Source of the DNA: Kumtagia sp963820075
GTDB lineage: Bacteria > Pseudomonadota > Alphaproteobacteria > Rhizobiales > Rhizobiaceae
Reading direction: 5' to 3'
Assembly: GCA_963820075.1 (NCBI GenBank)
Contig: CAWFYS010000001.1
Coordinates: 147,922-211,921, forward strand
DNA length: 64,000 bases
This document shows positions 17,057-27,122 of this stretch, piece by piece; position 1 is the stretch's first letter, and every line of letters begins with the position of its first letter. The position numbers and the translations under genes were made by a program. Under the pieces are notes generated by a model. The model made no database searches and was not told where the DNA came from. It was given only the letters and a program-made list of their open reading frames with translations.

Positions 17057-17883
17057 CCGGACCGATCCTGGAAGGCAAGAATATCGTTCGCGACTACCAT
17101 ATCCGCGGCGGCATGTTCGGCAAGGCGCGGACGGTGCATGCGGTGAAGGGCGTCAGCTTTTCCGTCGACAAGGGCAAGACGCTGGCGATCGTCGGCGAGA
17201 GCGGATGCGGCAAGTCGACACTCGCCCGCATCATCACATTGATCGACGAGGCGACGGCGGGCGATCTTCTGATCGAAGGCAGGAAAGTCGACATCGCCAA
17301 GGAAGGGCTGACACCCGAGATGCGCCGCAAGGTGCAGATCATCTTCCAGAATCCGTACGGATCGCTCAATCCACGCCAGAAGATCGGCAACGTGCTCGGC
17401 GAGCCGCTCCTGATAAACACCGACAAGAGCGCCGAGGAGCGGCGCGAGCTTGCCATGCGGATGCTGAAAAAAGTCGGCCTTGGCGACGAGCACTACAACC
17501 GCTATCCGCACATGTTCTCGGGCGGCCAGCGCCAGCGCATCGCGATCGCGCGCGCGCTCATGCTGAACCCGAGCCTTCTGGTGCTCGACGAGCCGGTGTC
17601 GGCGCTCGACCTTTCGGTGCAGGCGCAGGTGCTCAACCTGCTCGCCGACCTGCAGGACGAGTTCCAACTCACCTATGTTTTCATCAGCCATGACCTGTCT
17701 GTGGTGCGCTACATCGCCGACGACGTGATGGTCATGTATTTCGGCGAGGCGGTGGAATATGGCAGCCGCGAAGCCGTATTCTCCGATCCGCAACACAGCT
17801 ATACCAAGACGCTGTTCGCGGCGACGCCGCGCGCCGACGTCGCCAGCATAAAGGCGCGTCTGGCCCGGCGAAAAGCGGCTTGA
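17053..17883 (+). CDS. dppF: Dipeptide ABC transporter ATP-binding protein
   Basis: A 276-residue ATPase with Walker A GESGCGKSTLAR, the Q-loop IIFQNPYGSLNPRQKIG typical of DppF/OppF, signature FSGGQRQRIAIARAL, Walker B LLVLDEPVSALD and H-loop FISHDLSVV. It pairs with DppD to power uptake through DppBC. The frame starts inside the dppD stop (4-base overlap). It ends RKAA and, like DppD here, lacks a long C-terminal extension. Confidence 0.93.
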   Translation: MTGPILEGKNIVRDYHIRGGMFGKARTVHAVKGVSFSVDKGKTLAIVGESGCGKSTLARIITLIDEATAGDLLIEGRKVDIAKEGLTPEMRRKVQIIFQNPYGSLNPRQKIGNVLGEPLLINTDKSAEERRELAMRMLKKVGLGDEHYNRYPHMFSGGQRQRIAIARALMLNPSLLVLDEPVSALDLSVQAQVLNLLADLQDEFQLTYVFISHDLSVVRYIADDVMVMYFGEAVEYGSREAVFSDPQHSYTKTLFAATPRADVASIKARLARRKAA

Positions 17884-18010
17884 GGAAAGTCGGCCCAAGC
17901 GCCGCTTGCGGCACGCCGCGATCAAATTTCAGCGATCATTGCTGTCCGGGAGGCAGGCGCTGGGCGGAACACGTTGAATAATTTTACCCCGCGTCACGCT
18001 TTTCGCGCAC

Positions 18011-18216
18011 GGCCCTGAACTCAGGTTAACGGGATCGTCATTCGACCCCCTCTCCGGCCGCTTCGCGGCCACCTCTCCCCCGCTTTGCGGGGGCGAGGAA
18101 ACGCGCGGCCGGGCTGCTTGGCGCCTATCCTCGCCCCCGCAAAGCGGGGGAGAGGTGGCTTGCGAAGCAAGACGGAGAGGGGGGCTTTCACTTTTCGTTA
18201 ACCCGGATTCAGGGCC
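18011..18216. repeat. MITE-like palindromic element, best copy, with 21-bp terminal inverted repeats
   Basis: The element lies in the 515-base gap between dppF and the next gene. The left end GGCCCTGAACTCAGGTTAAC (from 18011) and the right end TTAACCCGGATTCAGGGCC (to 18216) are imperfect inverted repeats. Inside are two mirrored halves, CCACCTCTCCCCCGCTTTGC and GCAAAGCGGGGGAGAGGTGG. It has no coding capacity. Bases 17884-18010 and 18217-18399 show no other feature except a possible longer reading frame leading to the gene at 18400. Confidence 0.8.
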
Positions 18217-18399
18217 GTGCTTTTTCGCGGCGGCAGTTGAACTTCGCCGATTTTGCTGGCAGATGCATGCAGACGCGTGTCCACGGGCTGTGCGGGGTGG
18301 CGTGCGATGGTTTCTTTTCCGTCTGTCGTGAGTGATGCTTTGCCGGGTTTGTATGCGCGCAATGCGGGCGGTCCGCCCGAATTCCTGCTTCCCGCCGGC

Positions 18400-19266
18400 A
18401 TGATAAATCCGCTTTGGCGGCTCGCAGGCAGAATATGCGCCGCGATCGCGGTAGCTGCGTTCTGCGCGACATCGGCCTATGCGGACAACTGCGCCGAACT
18501 GCGGCGGGAAGCACGCGGCGGGGGGAGCCCGGAGAGTGCCGCTCTGAGCAGGCAATTGGCGGCGTTGCAGCGGCTGGAGCGGCAGCGGAGTTGCTCATCG
18601 AAGGCGCGCGGCGGCTTCTTTTTCGACCCGTGCGCCGAGGTCGCGGCCCGGAAAGCCGAGGTGCTGCGCGAGATAGCCAGGACGCAGGGCGGCGCGGCGC
18701 CGGCCCGATTGGCGGCTCCCGGCTGCACGAAGGAAAAGCGCAGGCGCGTCGAGACAGCCGGCAAACGTGCGCCGGCCCGCCCTTATGTCGGCGACAACGC
18801 CATTTTGTACTGCGTCCGCATGACAGATGGCTATTTCTTCCCGGTGCCGCGTTCGCAGTTTGTAGGTTCCGGCGACTACAAGGAGACAGTCGATCAGTGC
18901 CGCTACATCTGCCAGGGCAGCGAGACCGCCGTCTTCCGGCTCGACGATCCCGCCCTCGAGACCGAGGAGATGATCTCGGTGGAAACCGGAAAGCCTTACA
19001 AGCAACTGCCGACGGCCTTCGCCTACCGTGACCGCGCCGACTTCAAGGCCTGCGATTTCCAGAGCTATTATCGGCGCGTCGAGGAGGCCCGTGCCCGAAC
19101 GGTGACGCCCTCCGACATGAAAAATGCCCTGATTCCCCTGCCTCGCGACAAGCCGCAATCACCGGTTGCGCAGCTTGCCTTCACAAGCCAGACGCCGCCG
19201 CCGGCCGTGGACATGCCGCCCGACAGGAAAGTTCGGGTCGTCGGCCCCGACTTCTTTCCGAACTGA
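18400..19266 (+). CDS. Exported DUF2865-type protein
   Basis: A 288-residue protein with a signal peptide at ATG 18400 (RICAAIAVAAFCATSAYA). An arginine- and alanine-rich helical part (residues about 30-120) is followed by the conserved core YCVRMTDGYFFPVPRSQF ... DQCRYICQGSETAVFRLDDP, which I recognise as DUF2865, a Rhizobiales-specific periplasmic family of unknown role. Paired cysteines (CVR, CRYIC, CDF) suggest disulphides. An upstream in-frame ATG at 18307 is possible but would bury the signal peptide. No operon partner is evident. Confidence 0.78.
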   Translation: MINPLWRLAGRICAAIAVAAFCATSAYADNCAELRREARGGGSPESAALSRQLAALQRLERQRSCSSKARGGFFFDPCAEVAARKAEVLREIARTQGGAAPARLAAPGCTKEKRRRVETAGKRAPARPYVGDNAILYCVRMTDGYFFPVPRSQFVGSGDYKETVDQCRYICQGSETAVFRLDDPALETEEMISVETGKPYKQLPTAFAYRDRADFKACDFQSYYRRVEEARARTVTPSDMKNALIPLPRDKPQSPVAQLAFTSQTPPPAVDMPPDRKVRVVGPDFFPN

Positions 19267-19551
19267 CGCGCATTGATCGGCCGAACAGGTGGCAAGGCCG
19301 TGGTCTGGATCCCGGCAGGGCGTGGCGAAGATGAAGCGCGTCCGCACTCAAGATACGAGACACCAAAAATTGACCCAGAACCTCATCGCCGCAAGTCATC
19401 GGCAGGACTTTGCATCCTGTAAAGCCGATTGATCTGTCGGTATATCTCGGCGCCGAGGCTTGCGCCGCCGCTAAGTCACGCTACGATCACTCGCCGCCGC
19501 CTGAGAACGGCGCAGAAGACAGAAGAAACTGCAACCACTGGAGAGAAACCT

Positions 19552-20046
19552 ATGCATGCGCATGCTCGAATCGGCATAGCTCTGGCAATTGCGGCACTTG
19601 CCGCGACGGACGCCGCCGCGCAGTTCAAGAAATACGGGGCGGAAGCCGGCTGGGAAATTCTTGTCAAGGAGGACATGGGTCCAGGCTGCCTGATGGCCAG
19701 GAAGGCCTCTGACGTTTCGCAGGTTCAGATGGGTATCGACGCGACCGGAAAGACAAAGGGCTATCTGGCTCTGTATACCAAGAAGGATGCAAATATCGCC
19801 GCCGGGCAAAAGCTTTCGGTGATATTCGATATTGACGGTCAGAAGTTCAGCGGCGAGGCGGTCGGTCAGCAGATTGAAGGATACGACGGAGCGTTTGTCT
19901 GGGTGAACAATCCCGACTTCATCTACGATCTTGCCAAGAAGAAGACGATGACGATCTCCCCGGCAGGGCGGGATGCGCTCATACTCAACCTTGCCGGAAC
20001 CGACGCGGCTTTCAAGGCCCTGCGCGCCTGCCAGGATGCTCAGTAG
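19552..20046 (+). CDS. Small exported protein of unknown function
   Basis: A 164-residue protein starting at ATG 19552, with GGAGAG seven bases upstream. A signal peptide ends in LAATDAAAQ. The mature part FKKYGAEAGWEILVKEDMGPGCLMARKAS and the single C-terminal cysteine (ALRACQDAQ) resemble small periplasmic proteins common in Rhizobiales and Rhodobacterales, predicted all-beta. The two cysteines could pair. No enzyme motif is seen. The 285-base gap before it shows no other gene. Confidence 0.75.
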   Translation: MHAHARIGIALAIAALAATDAAAQFKKYGAEAGWEILVKEDMGPGCLMARKASDVSQVQMGIDATGKTKGYLALYTKKDANIAAGQKLSVIFDIDGQKFSGEAVGQQIEGYDGAFVWVNNPDFIYDLAKKKTMTISPAGRDALILNLAGTDAAFKALRACQDAQ

Positions 20047-20087
20047 GTTTCGATTGCCGGGCCAGACACTGGAGAGCCTGATGTGAA

Positions 20088-20174
20088 AGCATCGCGCCGA
20101 TCAGTGGAACCCGGCAGCAGCGATGCGAAAACAAAAGCTGAAGCAAACTGCCCGATTCCGAATCGGGCGGCTTG
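20088..20174. repeat. Dispersed rhizobial intergenic palindrome, copy 2
   Basis: AGCATCGCGCCGA, a degraded centre, AGCGATGCGAAAACAAAAGC and the closing hairpin CCGATTCCGAATCGG follow the same order as 146-246. The element lies between two converging genes and may help terminate them. Confidence 0.55.
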
Positions 20175-20266
20175 TTTTGGCGCCTGATGCAAGTGGGGAT
20201 ATCCATCGAGGCTTGAAGCACGATCAAGCCAATGTGGGAGTCAAGACCGGCATGCTCACCCGTCGC

Positions 20267-23200
20267 CTACCTGACGGTTTGCTGTTCATGGAGCTTCTGA
20301 TTCGCGGCGCGCAGTCTTTTGCCAAAAACACGGCATATCTGCATCAGAATACCCGGCCGCTGCCGCGTAAGGTCCTCGAAATGGGAACGGTCCAGGACAA
20401 GGCAGGCTGCGTATCCAACGGCTACTATGTCCGCCGAGCGTTCGCCTTCGCCGAACAGCGCCATCTCCCCGAACATGGAACCGGGCTTCAGCCTGGCGAA
20501 TTCGGTGAAGCCTGAAGGACTGCTCTGTCCCACCTTAACTTCACCTTCGAGCAGGACAAAAAGCTCCTCGCCATGCGCGCCCTGCCTGACGATTACCTCG
20601 TCGGAAAGGTAGTCGGCGCGTTTCATGATCCGCTGCATCGCATACAAATCGTCGAGCGAGCAGCTTTCGAAGATTGGCACGTTGCGAAGGAAAAGCAGGC
20701 GGTCGAGTAGACCGTGTTCGGCATTCGGCATGTCCGACTCCAATGACCTGGCGGCAACAGCGGCTTGACGCAGCCAAGGCAACGAGGAGGTTCTCATTGC
20801 CTCAACGACGGACTCGACAGGCAGCGCCTTGCCGTGCTTCGCCTGATCTCCGTCAAGCAGTGGAATGAGCGGCGTTACCAGCCTCCGCTGATCGAGGGCG
20901 GTAATGGCCTCGGCCGCTCGACCGCGCATGCGCTCGTCGCGCGCGCTCAGGAAGCGCCGGATGTAGCTCACGGTCTGTTTGTGGCCGAGCGCGGCGAGCG
21001 TCGCCAAAACCTCATCGATCGCCGCCTGGTTGGCTTCGGCCACTGCTATTCTGGCGATCGCGGCCCAGGCGACCTTGCCCTCGGGCAGGGCCTGAAGCCA
21101 TTGGCGATATTTGGCGATACGCGGGAAGGCGCTTTTCCGCAGGTAGTCGAAGAGCATCTCGGTGGCGCCGGCGTGGCCGAGTACCTCGACGGCGGCGAGG
21201 CGAGTGGACGGACTCTCGTCTTGCAGCATCGGCAATACCGCCGCGACGGAATCCTTCCTGGCGACCAATGCGGCAGTTACGACGCTCCGCACCGATTCAT
21301 CGCTGTCCCTCAGTCCAGCGGCGATACGCACCGCCGGCCAACCTCCTCGCGCCGCCAGTTGATAGCCGATTATTCTTCGTGCCTGGTCAGTTGCGCTGAC
21401 CAATTCCTCAAGCAGGTCCTGAGGTGGTCCAATCCCGTCAGGGCTGGAATACGGCAGGCCAGAGATTGTTTTGATCAAAGCCTCTTCAAGTGAAGCATGA
21501 CTGCGAATGATGCCGACAAGTATGGGCATGAACGCGTCGTCCCGCCGCGTGGCGGCAACCGGGAGCAGTGCCGCGGCTACTTCCAAGTGAGACTGGGCCA
21601 TTGTCATGAGCGCTTGCGCCGCTCCCGGTGATTTGTCGAGGCGGGCAGCCAGACCGAGCGCGACCATTACCGGCGTCCGAACACTGTCCTCTGGTGGAGA
21701 TTGCCCCGATGCCGCGAGATATTGCGCGATCCGAATGCGGAGCGCCGGTTCCGCCTTGGGCCAGAGCGTCATCAGATCCGCCGCGTGCCGGTCGCCGCTC
21801 AGTGCCAGGACTGTCACCGCTTCGTCACCCGACCTCACGAGGTTCTCGCCGATTGGTTCAAGGAAGGGCCGTATCGACGTGTGCGCCACGATACGAAGAG
21901 CAAGGCTGGCCGCTATTTTGTCCTGGCCCCTCAGCATCGCGGCGAGGTCCGCGCCGTTGGTCGCGGCAAGCGCTGATGCTTCGCGTGCCAGGAACTCGTT
22001 CCGATCGAGGTCTACGGCTCCTTCCCGCAATATCCCAACCAGCCCGTGCACATAGCGCCAGCCGATACCCCATCCAGATGCAAGGAAGCACAGGCTGAGA
22101 ACGACACCCAGCACGCCAACGCCGAGGAATCCCGACAATTGCGCGACCACCCAGATCAGCAGCCCGGAAACGGCCAAGGCAATCGGATAGATCAGGCTGT
22201 CGTTGAAGACGCGAAGCCGGCCGACGAAGCGCTCAGGTATCGCGTTGTAGTTAATTGCCGTGACCGGCGCGTCGATATTGTTGGAAAGACCATCATACAC
22301 GATATGGGAAAACATCGCGACCGGCAGAAGCGGACTGGCAAGCATGGCAAGAACGCTGATTCCGCAAGCGGCTGGAAAGACCATGTTCATGCGCGCGACG
22401 CCGAGGCGCCGCATCAGCGGTTCGGTCAGCCATAGTCCAGCCGCCATGCCAACAAAATTCAGTGCGCCGCTCATCAGTCCGAAGAATTTGGCAAGTGACT
22501 GTTCATCCGGGAAGCTGTCCGTATAAATGCTGAAAACCATGTACTCGCTGATGCATTGGGTAACGATATTCAGGAAAAGAGCGGTTGAAAGCAACGCGGC
22601 GGTCAAGAACCCACGCATGATACTTCCGATGCCGCGAAGACTCTCCAGTATTCCGGACTCCCCCTGGGCTTCCCTTTCGCCCGCGGGTTTCCAGCGACGG
22701 GACAGCCAAATCAGGTGGATGAGGCAGAAGAGCAGTATCAACGGCATGCCGAAGAGCAGCCAGAACGGCGACACAAGACCTGAAAGCAAGCCGGCCAGAC
22801 TGCCGCCCACCATGCCTCCGGCGGACATGGCGACCGAGATACGCGTCGAATAGCGGGTCATTTCGCGTGCGGTCAGGTAATCGGTCAGCACCACTTGAAA
22901 GATGCTGTAGAGCAGCAGTTCAAGAACGCTGATTCCAGTGTAGAGCGCGTAGTCCGCCGCCGTGCCACCGAATCCGCTGGCGAAAATCAACAAGGCGGTC
23001 GCCGAGTATGACTGTGACCATGAAGCGCCGCAGCAGCACGACACGGCTTCCGGCGTCAATCAGCCGAGCATAAACCGCCCAGGCAGGGATCGAGACGAGA
23101 GCAAACACGATATAGTATGTTGCAATTCCCTCGCCGCCTTGTGTCGATAGAAACCGGGCAGCCGCGAGGGAGGAACCGAAGGTGTTCGCGGTAGCCAGCA

Positions 23201-23297
23201 ACAGGGCATTCAGAACAAGGTGCCCGATGCGATTCCCCGGGACCGGCAGCCGTCGCAGCCAGCGAGTGGGGGATTCGACTTCCGAGACGGCACTCAT
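20267..23297 (-). pseudogene. MFS-like transporter with HEAT repeats and cyclic-nucleotide-binding domain, frameshifted
   Basis: From ATG 23297 the frame encodes the first membrane segments (LVLNALLLATANTFGSSLAAARFLS ... VLLRRFMVTV). It then loses the family sequence; the continuation ATALLIFASGFGGTAADYALYTG is one frame over and runs to 20267. One extra base near 23000-23010 accounts for this. The rejoined product is about 1000 residues: some 10-12 membrane helices (1-430), HEAT/PBS-lyase-like helical repeats (about 430-830) and a cNMP domain (VPIFESCSLDDLYAMQRI ... GEELFVLLEGEVKVG ... GSMFGEMALFGEGERSADIVA). This resembles the bacterial Npt1/Npt2-like nucleotide-transporter relatives with cNMP tails. 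Function unknown; decay or sequencing error possible. Confidence 0.8.
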
Positions 23298-23405
23298 GGA
23301 TTCGCCACCCGAAACCTATCGGCGAGCGATCATTGTTCCAATATGCCACGGAAGCCAAGCCGGAAGGGTCTCGATCCCCTGTCGCGCGAGGGGTCAGCCC
23401 CTGGC

Positions 23406-25460
23406 TCACACAAGCCCGCGCTTTGCCAGCATCGCATCCGGTGACGGCATCTTGCCGCGAAACGCCTTGTAGAGCGCCTCGGGATCCTCCGATCCGCCGG
23501 CCGCGTAAATATGCTTGCGCAGCTTCTCCGCAAGCGCCGGATCAAACGGGTCGCCGGTTTCCTTGAAGGCCGCGAAGGCGTCCGCGTCCAGCACTTCCGA
23601 CCAAAGATAAGAATAGTAGCCGGCTGAATAACCGTCGCCGGCAAAGACGTGCTGGAAGTGCGGCGTGCGGTGACGCATGGCGATCGCGTCCGGCATATCG
23701 AGCTTTTGCAAGGTCTCGGCCTCGAATGCCAGCGGTTCGGCGGGCGCGTCCGGCTGCGCGTGATAGGCCATGTCGACCAGCGCGGAGGCCGTGAACTCGA
23801 CCGTGGCGAAACCGGCGCCGAAAGTTCTCGCGGCCTGCATTTTGTCGAGCAGGGATTTCGGTATTGCTTCGCCGGTCTTGTAGTGCAGGGCGTGCTTCTC
23901 CAGCACCGCCGGCTCGGTCAGCCAGTGCTCGTAGAGTTGCGACGGAAGTTCCACGAAATCGCGGCTCACCGACGTGCCAGATACGGAAGGCCAGGTGACG
24001 TCGGTCAGCATACCGTGCAGCGCGTGGCCGAACTCGTGGAAGAGCGTCCTCGCCTCGTCCAGCGACAGAAGCGCTGCCTCGCCTTCCGGCGCCTTGGCGA
24101 AGTTCATCACATTGTAGATGACCGGCGAGGAACCCTCGCCCAGGCGATAGCCTGAGCGCAACGCGCTCATCCACGCCCCGGAGCGCTTCGACGGCCGGTT
24201 GAAATAATCCGCCAGGAAAAGGCCGAGTTCGCTGCCGTCGCGGCGCCGCACCTTGAAGACACGCACGTCCGGATGCCATGCAGGAATGCCTTGCTGTTCC
24301 ACGAAGGACAGGCCGAACAGGCGCCCGGCGACATCGAAGCATGCGTCGATGACGCGTTCGAGCTGCAGATAGGGCTTCAGCTCCGCCTCGTCGAACGCGA
24401 ATTTTTCCGCCCTCAGCTTCTCCTGGTAATAGCGCCAGTCCCAGCCGGCGATCGTGTCGTTGCTGCCTGCCGCCGCCGCGAGGCGCTGCAACTCGGTCTG
24501 GTCGGCTGCCGCCTTCTCGCGCGCCTTCAGCCAGACCGGATCGAGCAGGCCGTGGACGTTTTCAGGCGTCTTGGCCATCGTGTCATCGAGCTTGAGCGCT
24601 GCGTAGCTGGCATAGCCGAGCAGCCGGGCTTTTTCCGCGCGCAGCGCAAGCGTCTCGGCCACCACCTGGGTGTTATCGGCGGCGCCGCCATTCTCACCGC
24701 GGCGGATGAAGGCTCTCCACGCCTGTTCGCGCAGGTCGCGGCGCGGCGAATAGCTGGTGAAGGGCTCGTAGATCGAACGCGACAGGGTGACGGCGAAGAG
24801 ACCCTTCTTCCCGCGTGCCTCCGCGGCCTGCGCCATTGCGTCGCGCAGGAAGCCGGGAAGGCCGTCGATGTCGCCTTCCTCCAGAAAGAGCACCCAATCC
24901 TTTTCGTCCGCGAGCAGGTTCTGGCCGAATTTCGCGCCGAGCGACGCCAGTTGCTCATTGATGGCCGCGAGGCGCTTCTTGCCTTCCGGATCGAGTTTCG
25001 CGCCCGAGCGGACGAATCCCTTCCATGTCCTTTCCAGGACCCGCAGCGTCTCGGCATCGAGCCCGAGGCCGGCGCGGCGCTGGTAGAGGTCGTCAATGCG
25101 GGCGAACAATGCCGCGTTCATCGAAATCGCGGAGAAATGCCGCGCCATTTTCGGCGAGATTTCGCGCTCCATCGCCTGAATGGCGTCATTGGTATGGGCG
25201 CCCGCCCGGCACCAGAATATCGACGAGACGCGGGACAGCGGCTCGCCGCCGAGTTCCAGCGCCTTCAGCGTATTGTCGATGGTGGGGGCCTCCGCGTTGC
25301 CGGCCATGGCCGCGATTTCGGCTTGATGCGCCGCCAGTGCCGCGTCGAATACCGGGCCGAAATCGCCGTCGGCGATCCGTGAGAAATCCGGCAGCCCTGA
25401 AGGACCGGTCCACTGCGTCAGCGGATGGGTTTCGAGGTCCACGGCGGTTTCGGATGTCAT
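23406..25460 (-). CDS. M3-family oligopeptidase (Dcp / PrlC type)
   Basis: A 684-residue cytoplasmic zinc metallopeptidase. The zinc site is HEFGHALH at about residues 475-482 with the downstream glutamate in GTSVSRDFVELPSQLYEHW, the standard M3 arrangement. The C-terminal substrate-binding part GDGYSAGYYSYLWSEVLDADAF is intact. The length and sequence fit peptidyl-dipeptidase Dcp or oligopeptidase A; I cannot separate them. ATG 25460 has GAGGAG upstream. It would complete degradation of peptides such as those imported by the nearby dpp system. Confidence 0.92.
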   Translation of the reverse strand: MTSETAVDLETHPLTQWTGPSGLPDFSRIADGDFGPVFDAALAAHQAEIAAMAGNAEAPTIDNTLKALELGGEPLSRVSSIFWCRAGAHTNDAIQAMEREISPKMARHFSAISMNAALFARIDDLYQRRAGLGLDAETLRVLERTWKGFVRSGAKLDPEGKKRLAAINEQLASLGAKFGQNLLADEKDWVLFLEEGDIDGLPGFLRDAMAQAAEARGKKGLFAVTLSRSIYEPFTSYSPRRDLREQAWRAFIRRGENGGAADNTQVVAETLALRAEKARLLGYASYAALKLDDTMAKTPENVHGLLDPVWLKAREKAAADQTELQRLAAAAGSNDTIAGWDWRYYQEKLRAEKFAFDEAELKPYLQLERVIDACFDVAGRLFGLSFVEQQGIPAWHPDVRVFKVRRRDGSELGLFLADYFNRPSKRSGAWMSALRSGYRLGEGSSPVIYNVMNFAKAPEGEAALLSLDEARTLFHEFGHALHGMLTDVTWPSVSGTSVSRDFVELPSQLYEHWLTEPAVLEKHALHYKTGEAIPKSLLDKMQAARTFGAGFATVEFTASALVDMAYHAQPDAPAEPLAFEAETLQKLDMPDAIAMRHRTPHFQHVFAGDGYSAGYYSYLWSEVLDADAFAAFKETGDPFDPALAEKLRKHIYAAGGSEDPEALYKAFRGKMPSPDAMLAKRGLV

Positions 25461-25635
25461 GCGGGCGGTTCTCCTCGGTGTCGAAGCGCCCCCGATGTAG
25501 GGCGGCGCGCCGAGACGCGCAACCGGATTGACCGCTTGTAATGCGTCCTGGCCGCGCGCTCGGCCCGTTTGGGGCCGGAAGCCGGTCGTGAAAACCGTGA
25601 GCGGCAGACGAAACTGCCTGTCGACTGGCGCCGCG

Positions 25636-26280
25636 TCAGTCGATCTCCGGTCTTTCGAAATCGCCGGTCTGGCGGTTCATGACCCACAACTCGCCTGTCG
25701 AGATGTCGAACCAGGCACCCGACAGGGTTATCCTGCCCTTGGCCTCAAGTATGCCGATGCAGGGAAACGTACGCAGATTGGCTATCGAGTATCGGATGGA
25801 GATGCGCTCAAGCGCGGTCTGACGTTCGCCCGCTGTAAGGAGGGTGTTGCCGGTAACCGCGTCGGCGGCGGGCGCCAGCAGGCTCATCCATTTGCCGATG
25901 AAGTCGCCGGGCGACAGCGGCTCGCTGGCCGGCGCCAGGGCCGACCGGATGCCGCCGCAACGGCCGTGACCGACCACGATGATGTTCTTCACCTTCAGGC
26001 TCTGCACCCCGAATTCGAGGGCCGCCGAGGTCGCATGGTAAGAGCCGTCCGGGGCGTAGGGCGGGACCAGATTGGCGACGTTGCGCACCACGAACAACTC
26101 GCCGGGGGCGGCATCGAAGATGACCTCGGGCGCGGCGCGGGAATCGCAGCAGGCGATGACCATCGTCTCGGGCGCCTGGCCTTCGCGCGCCAGCGCCCGG
26201 AAGCGACCCGACTCCGAGGCGTAACGCCCTTTCATGAAGCTGCGATAGCCGCTGAGCAGATGGTCGGGCAGATCGGTCAT
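25636..26280 (-). CDS. Beta-class carbonic anhydrase
   Basis: A 214-residue enzyme interconverting CO2 and bicarbonate. Zinc ligands and the catalytic dyad are visible: CCDSR (Cys44, Asp46, Arg48) and HGRCGG (His105, Cys108). ATG 26280, nine bases after GGTGGAG, gives the normal family start TDLPDHLLSGYRSFMKGRY. The gene ends well before the M3 peptidase start. It lies downstream of DUF429 on the same strand after a 68-base gap. Confidence 0.95.
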   Translation of the reverse strand: MTDLPDHLLSGYRSFMKGRYASESGRFRALAREGQAPETMVIACCDSRAAPEVIFDAAPGELFVVRNVANLVPPYAPDGSYHATSAALEFGVQSLKVKNIIVVGHGRCGGIRSALAPASEPLSPGDFIGKWMSLLAPAADAVTGNTLLTAGERQTALERISIRYSIANLRTFPCIGILEAKGRITLSGAWFDISTGELWVMNRQTGDFERPEID

Positions 26281-26348
26281 GGCTCCACCTAACGGCAATC
26301 CAGCCGCTGGATCAACGCGCAATCGCTGCAGCGCAGCAAAATTACCGT

Positions 26349-27122
26349 TCAGACATTGATGGCGACCGGGATCCCATGCTCGTCGCGACCGGGCGGATCG
26401 GGAAAAGGCCGCGTCTCGCCGCGCGCATGCCGGGCCGCGATCAGCAGCATCGCGCAGGCGTCGAGAAAGTCGTCCTCGCCGCAACCGCGCGGCGGCGGAG
26501 AATTTAGAAAGGCAAGAGAATGCCCGCACCGCGAAAGCAGAGTCCTGCGTTCCTCCATGCCGGCCGGATTGACCCGGCCCCTGATCTTTTTCGGCAGCGC
26601 CATCGCCCGCCCGCCGTTCAGGTGCCAGAACGCCACCTCCGGATGCGACTCGATGACACGGCGGCAAAGGTCATTCCGGAACCGTAACAAACGGTCCAGC
26701 TCGCGGATCCGGGAGAATATGCCGAAAGCCTGTATGGATACGCCGCGCGGCGGCTGCGAAGTTGCCCGCGCCACGTCGCTCGCGATGCGATGCGCCTCAT
26801 ACCAGCGCTCGACCGTCGAAAATTCCTCGTCAACGGCGTAGACGGCGGCGCGCGAGGGAATCGAAAAGACGCTGGATTGCCGTGGGCCGAGAAATCGCCG
26901 CACGATCGGCTCCGGCCCACGGCCTCCGTGATGTGTAAAGGGCGGCAGGCCGATCGGCATATCGACGGCTATGATTGCGCTCTCGCCGAGGCTGGAGACC
27001 AGCGCGCCGAAGCTTCGGCAAGTCACCGCGGCCGGCGGCCCGTCCGGCCGCTTGACGACGGCGATCCAGCCAGCCTTGCAGCCATCCACGCCGGCAATTT
27101 CAACCGGCGCCTCAAGCTTCAC
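26349..27122 (-). CDS. DUF429 domain protein (predicted RNase H-like fold)
   Basis: A 257-residue protein opening with VEIAGVDGCKAGWIAV, carrying IIAVDMPIGLP and RQSSVFSIPSRAAVYA, and later ESHPEVAFWHLNG and EDDFLDACAMLLIA. Together these are the DUF429 hallmarks, a family thought to have an RNase H-like nuclease fold with Asp residues in the first two motifs. The biological role is unknown. The start is GTG 27122, whose last two bases are part of the pdxY stop (GTGA overlap), so it is translationally coupled to pdxY. Confidence 0.88.
   Translation of the reverse strand: MKLEAPVEIAGVDGCKAGWIAVVKRPDGPPAAVTCRSFGALVSSLGESAIIAVDMPIGLPPFTHHGGRGPEPIVRRFLGPRQSSVFSIPSRAAVYAVDEEFSTVERWYEAHRIASDVARATSQPPRGVSIQAFGIFSRIRELDRLLRFRNDLCRRVIESHPEVAFWHLNGGRAMALPKKIRGRVNPAGMEERRTLLSRCGHSLAFLNSPPPRGCGEDDFLDACAMLLIAARHARGETRPFPDPPGRDEHGIPVAINV

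Noticed and set aside
24273..25382. 369-codon frame antisense to the M3 peptidase
   Set aside because: Shadow of a GC-rich gene; no start signal or similarity, while the peptidase has an intact HExxH site.
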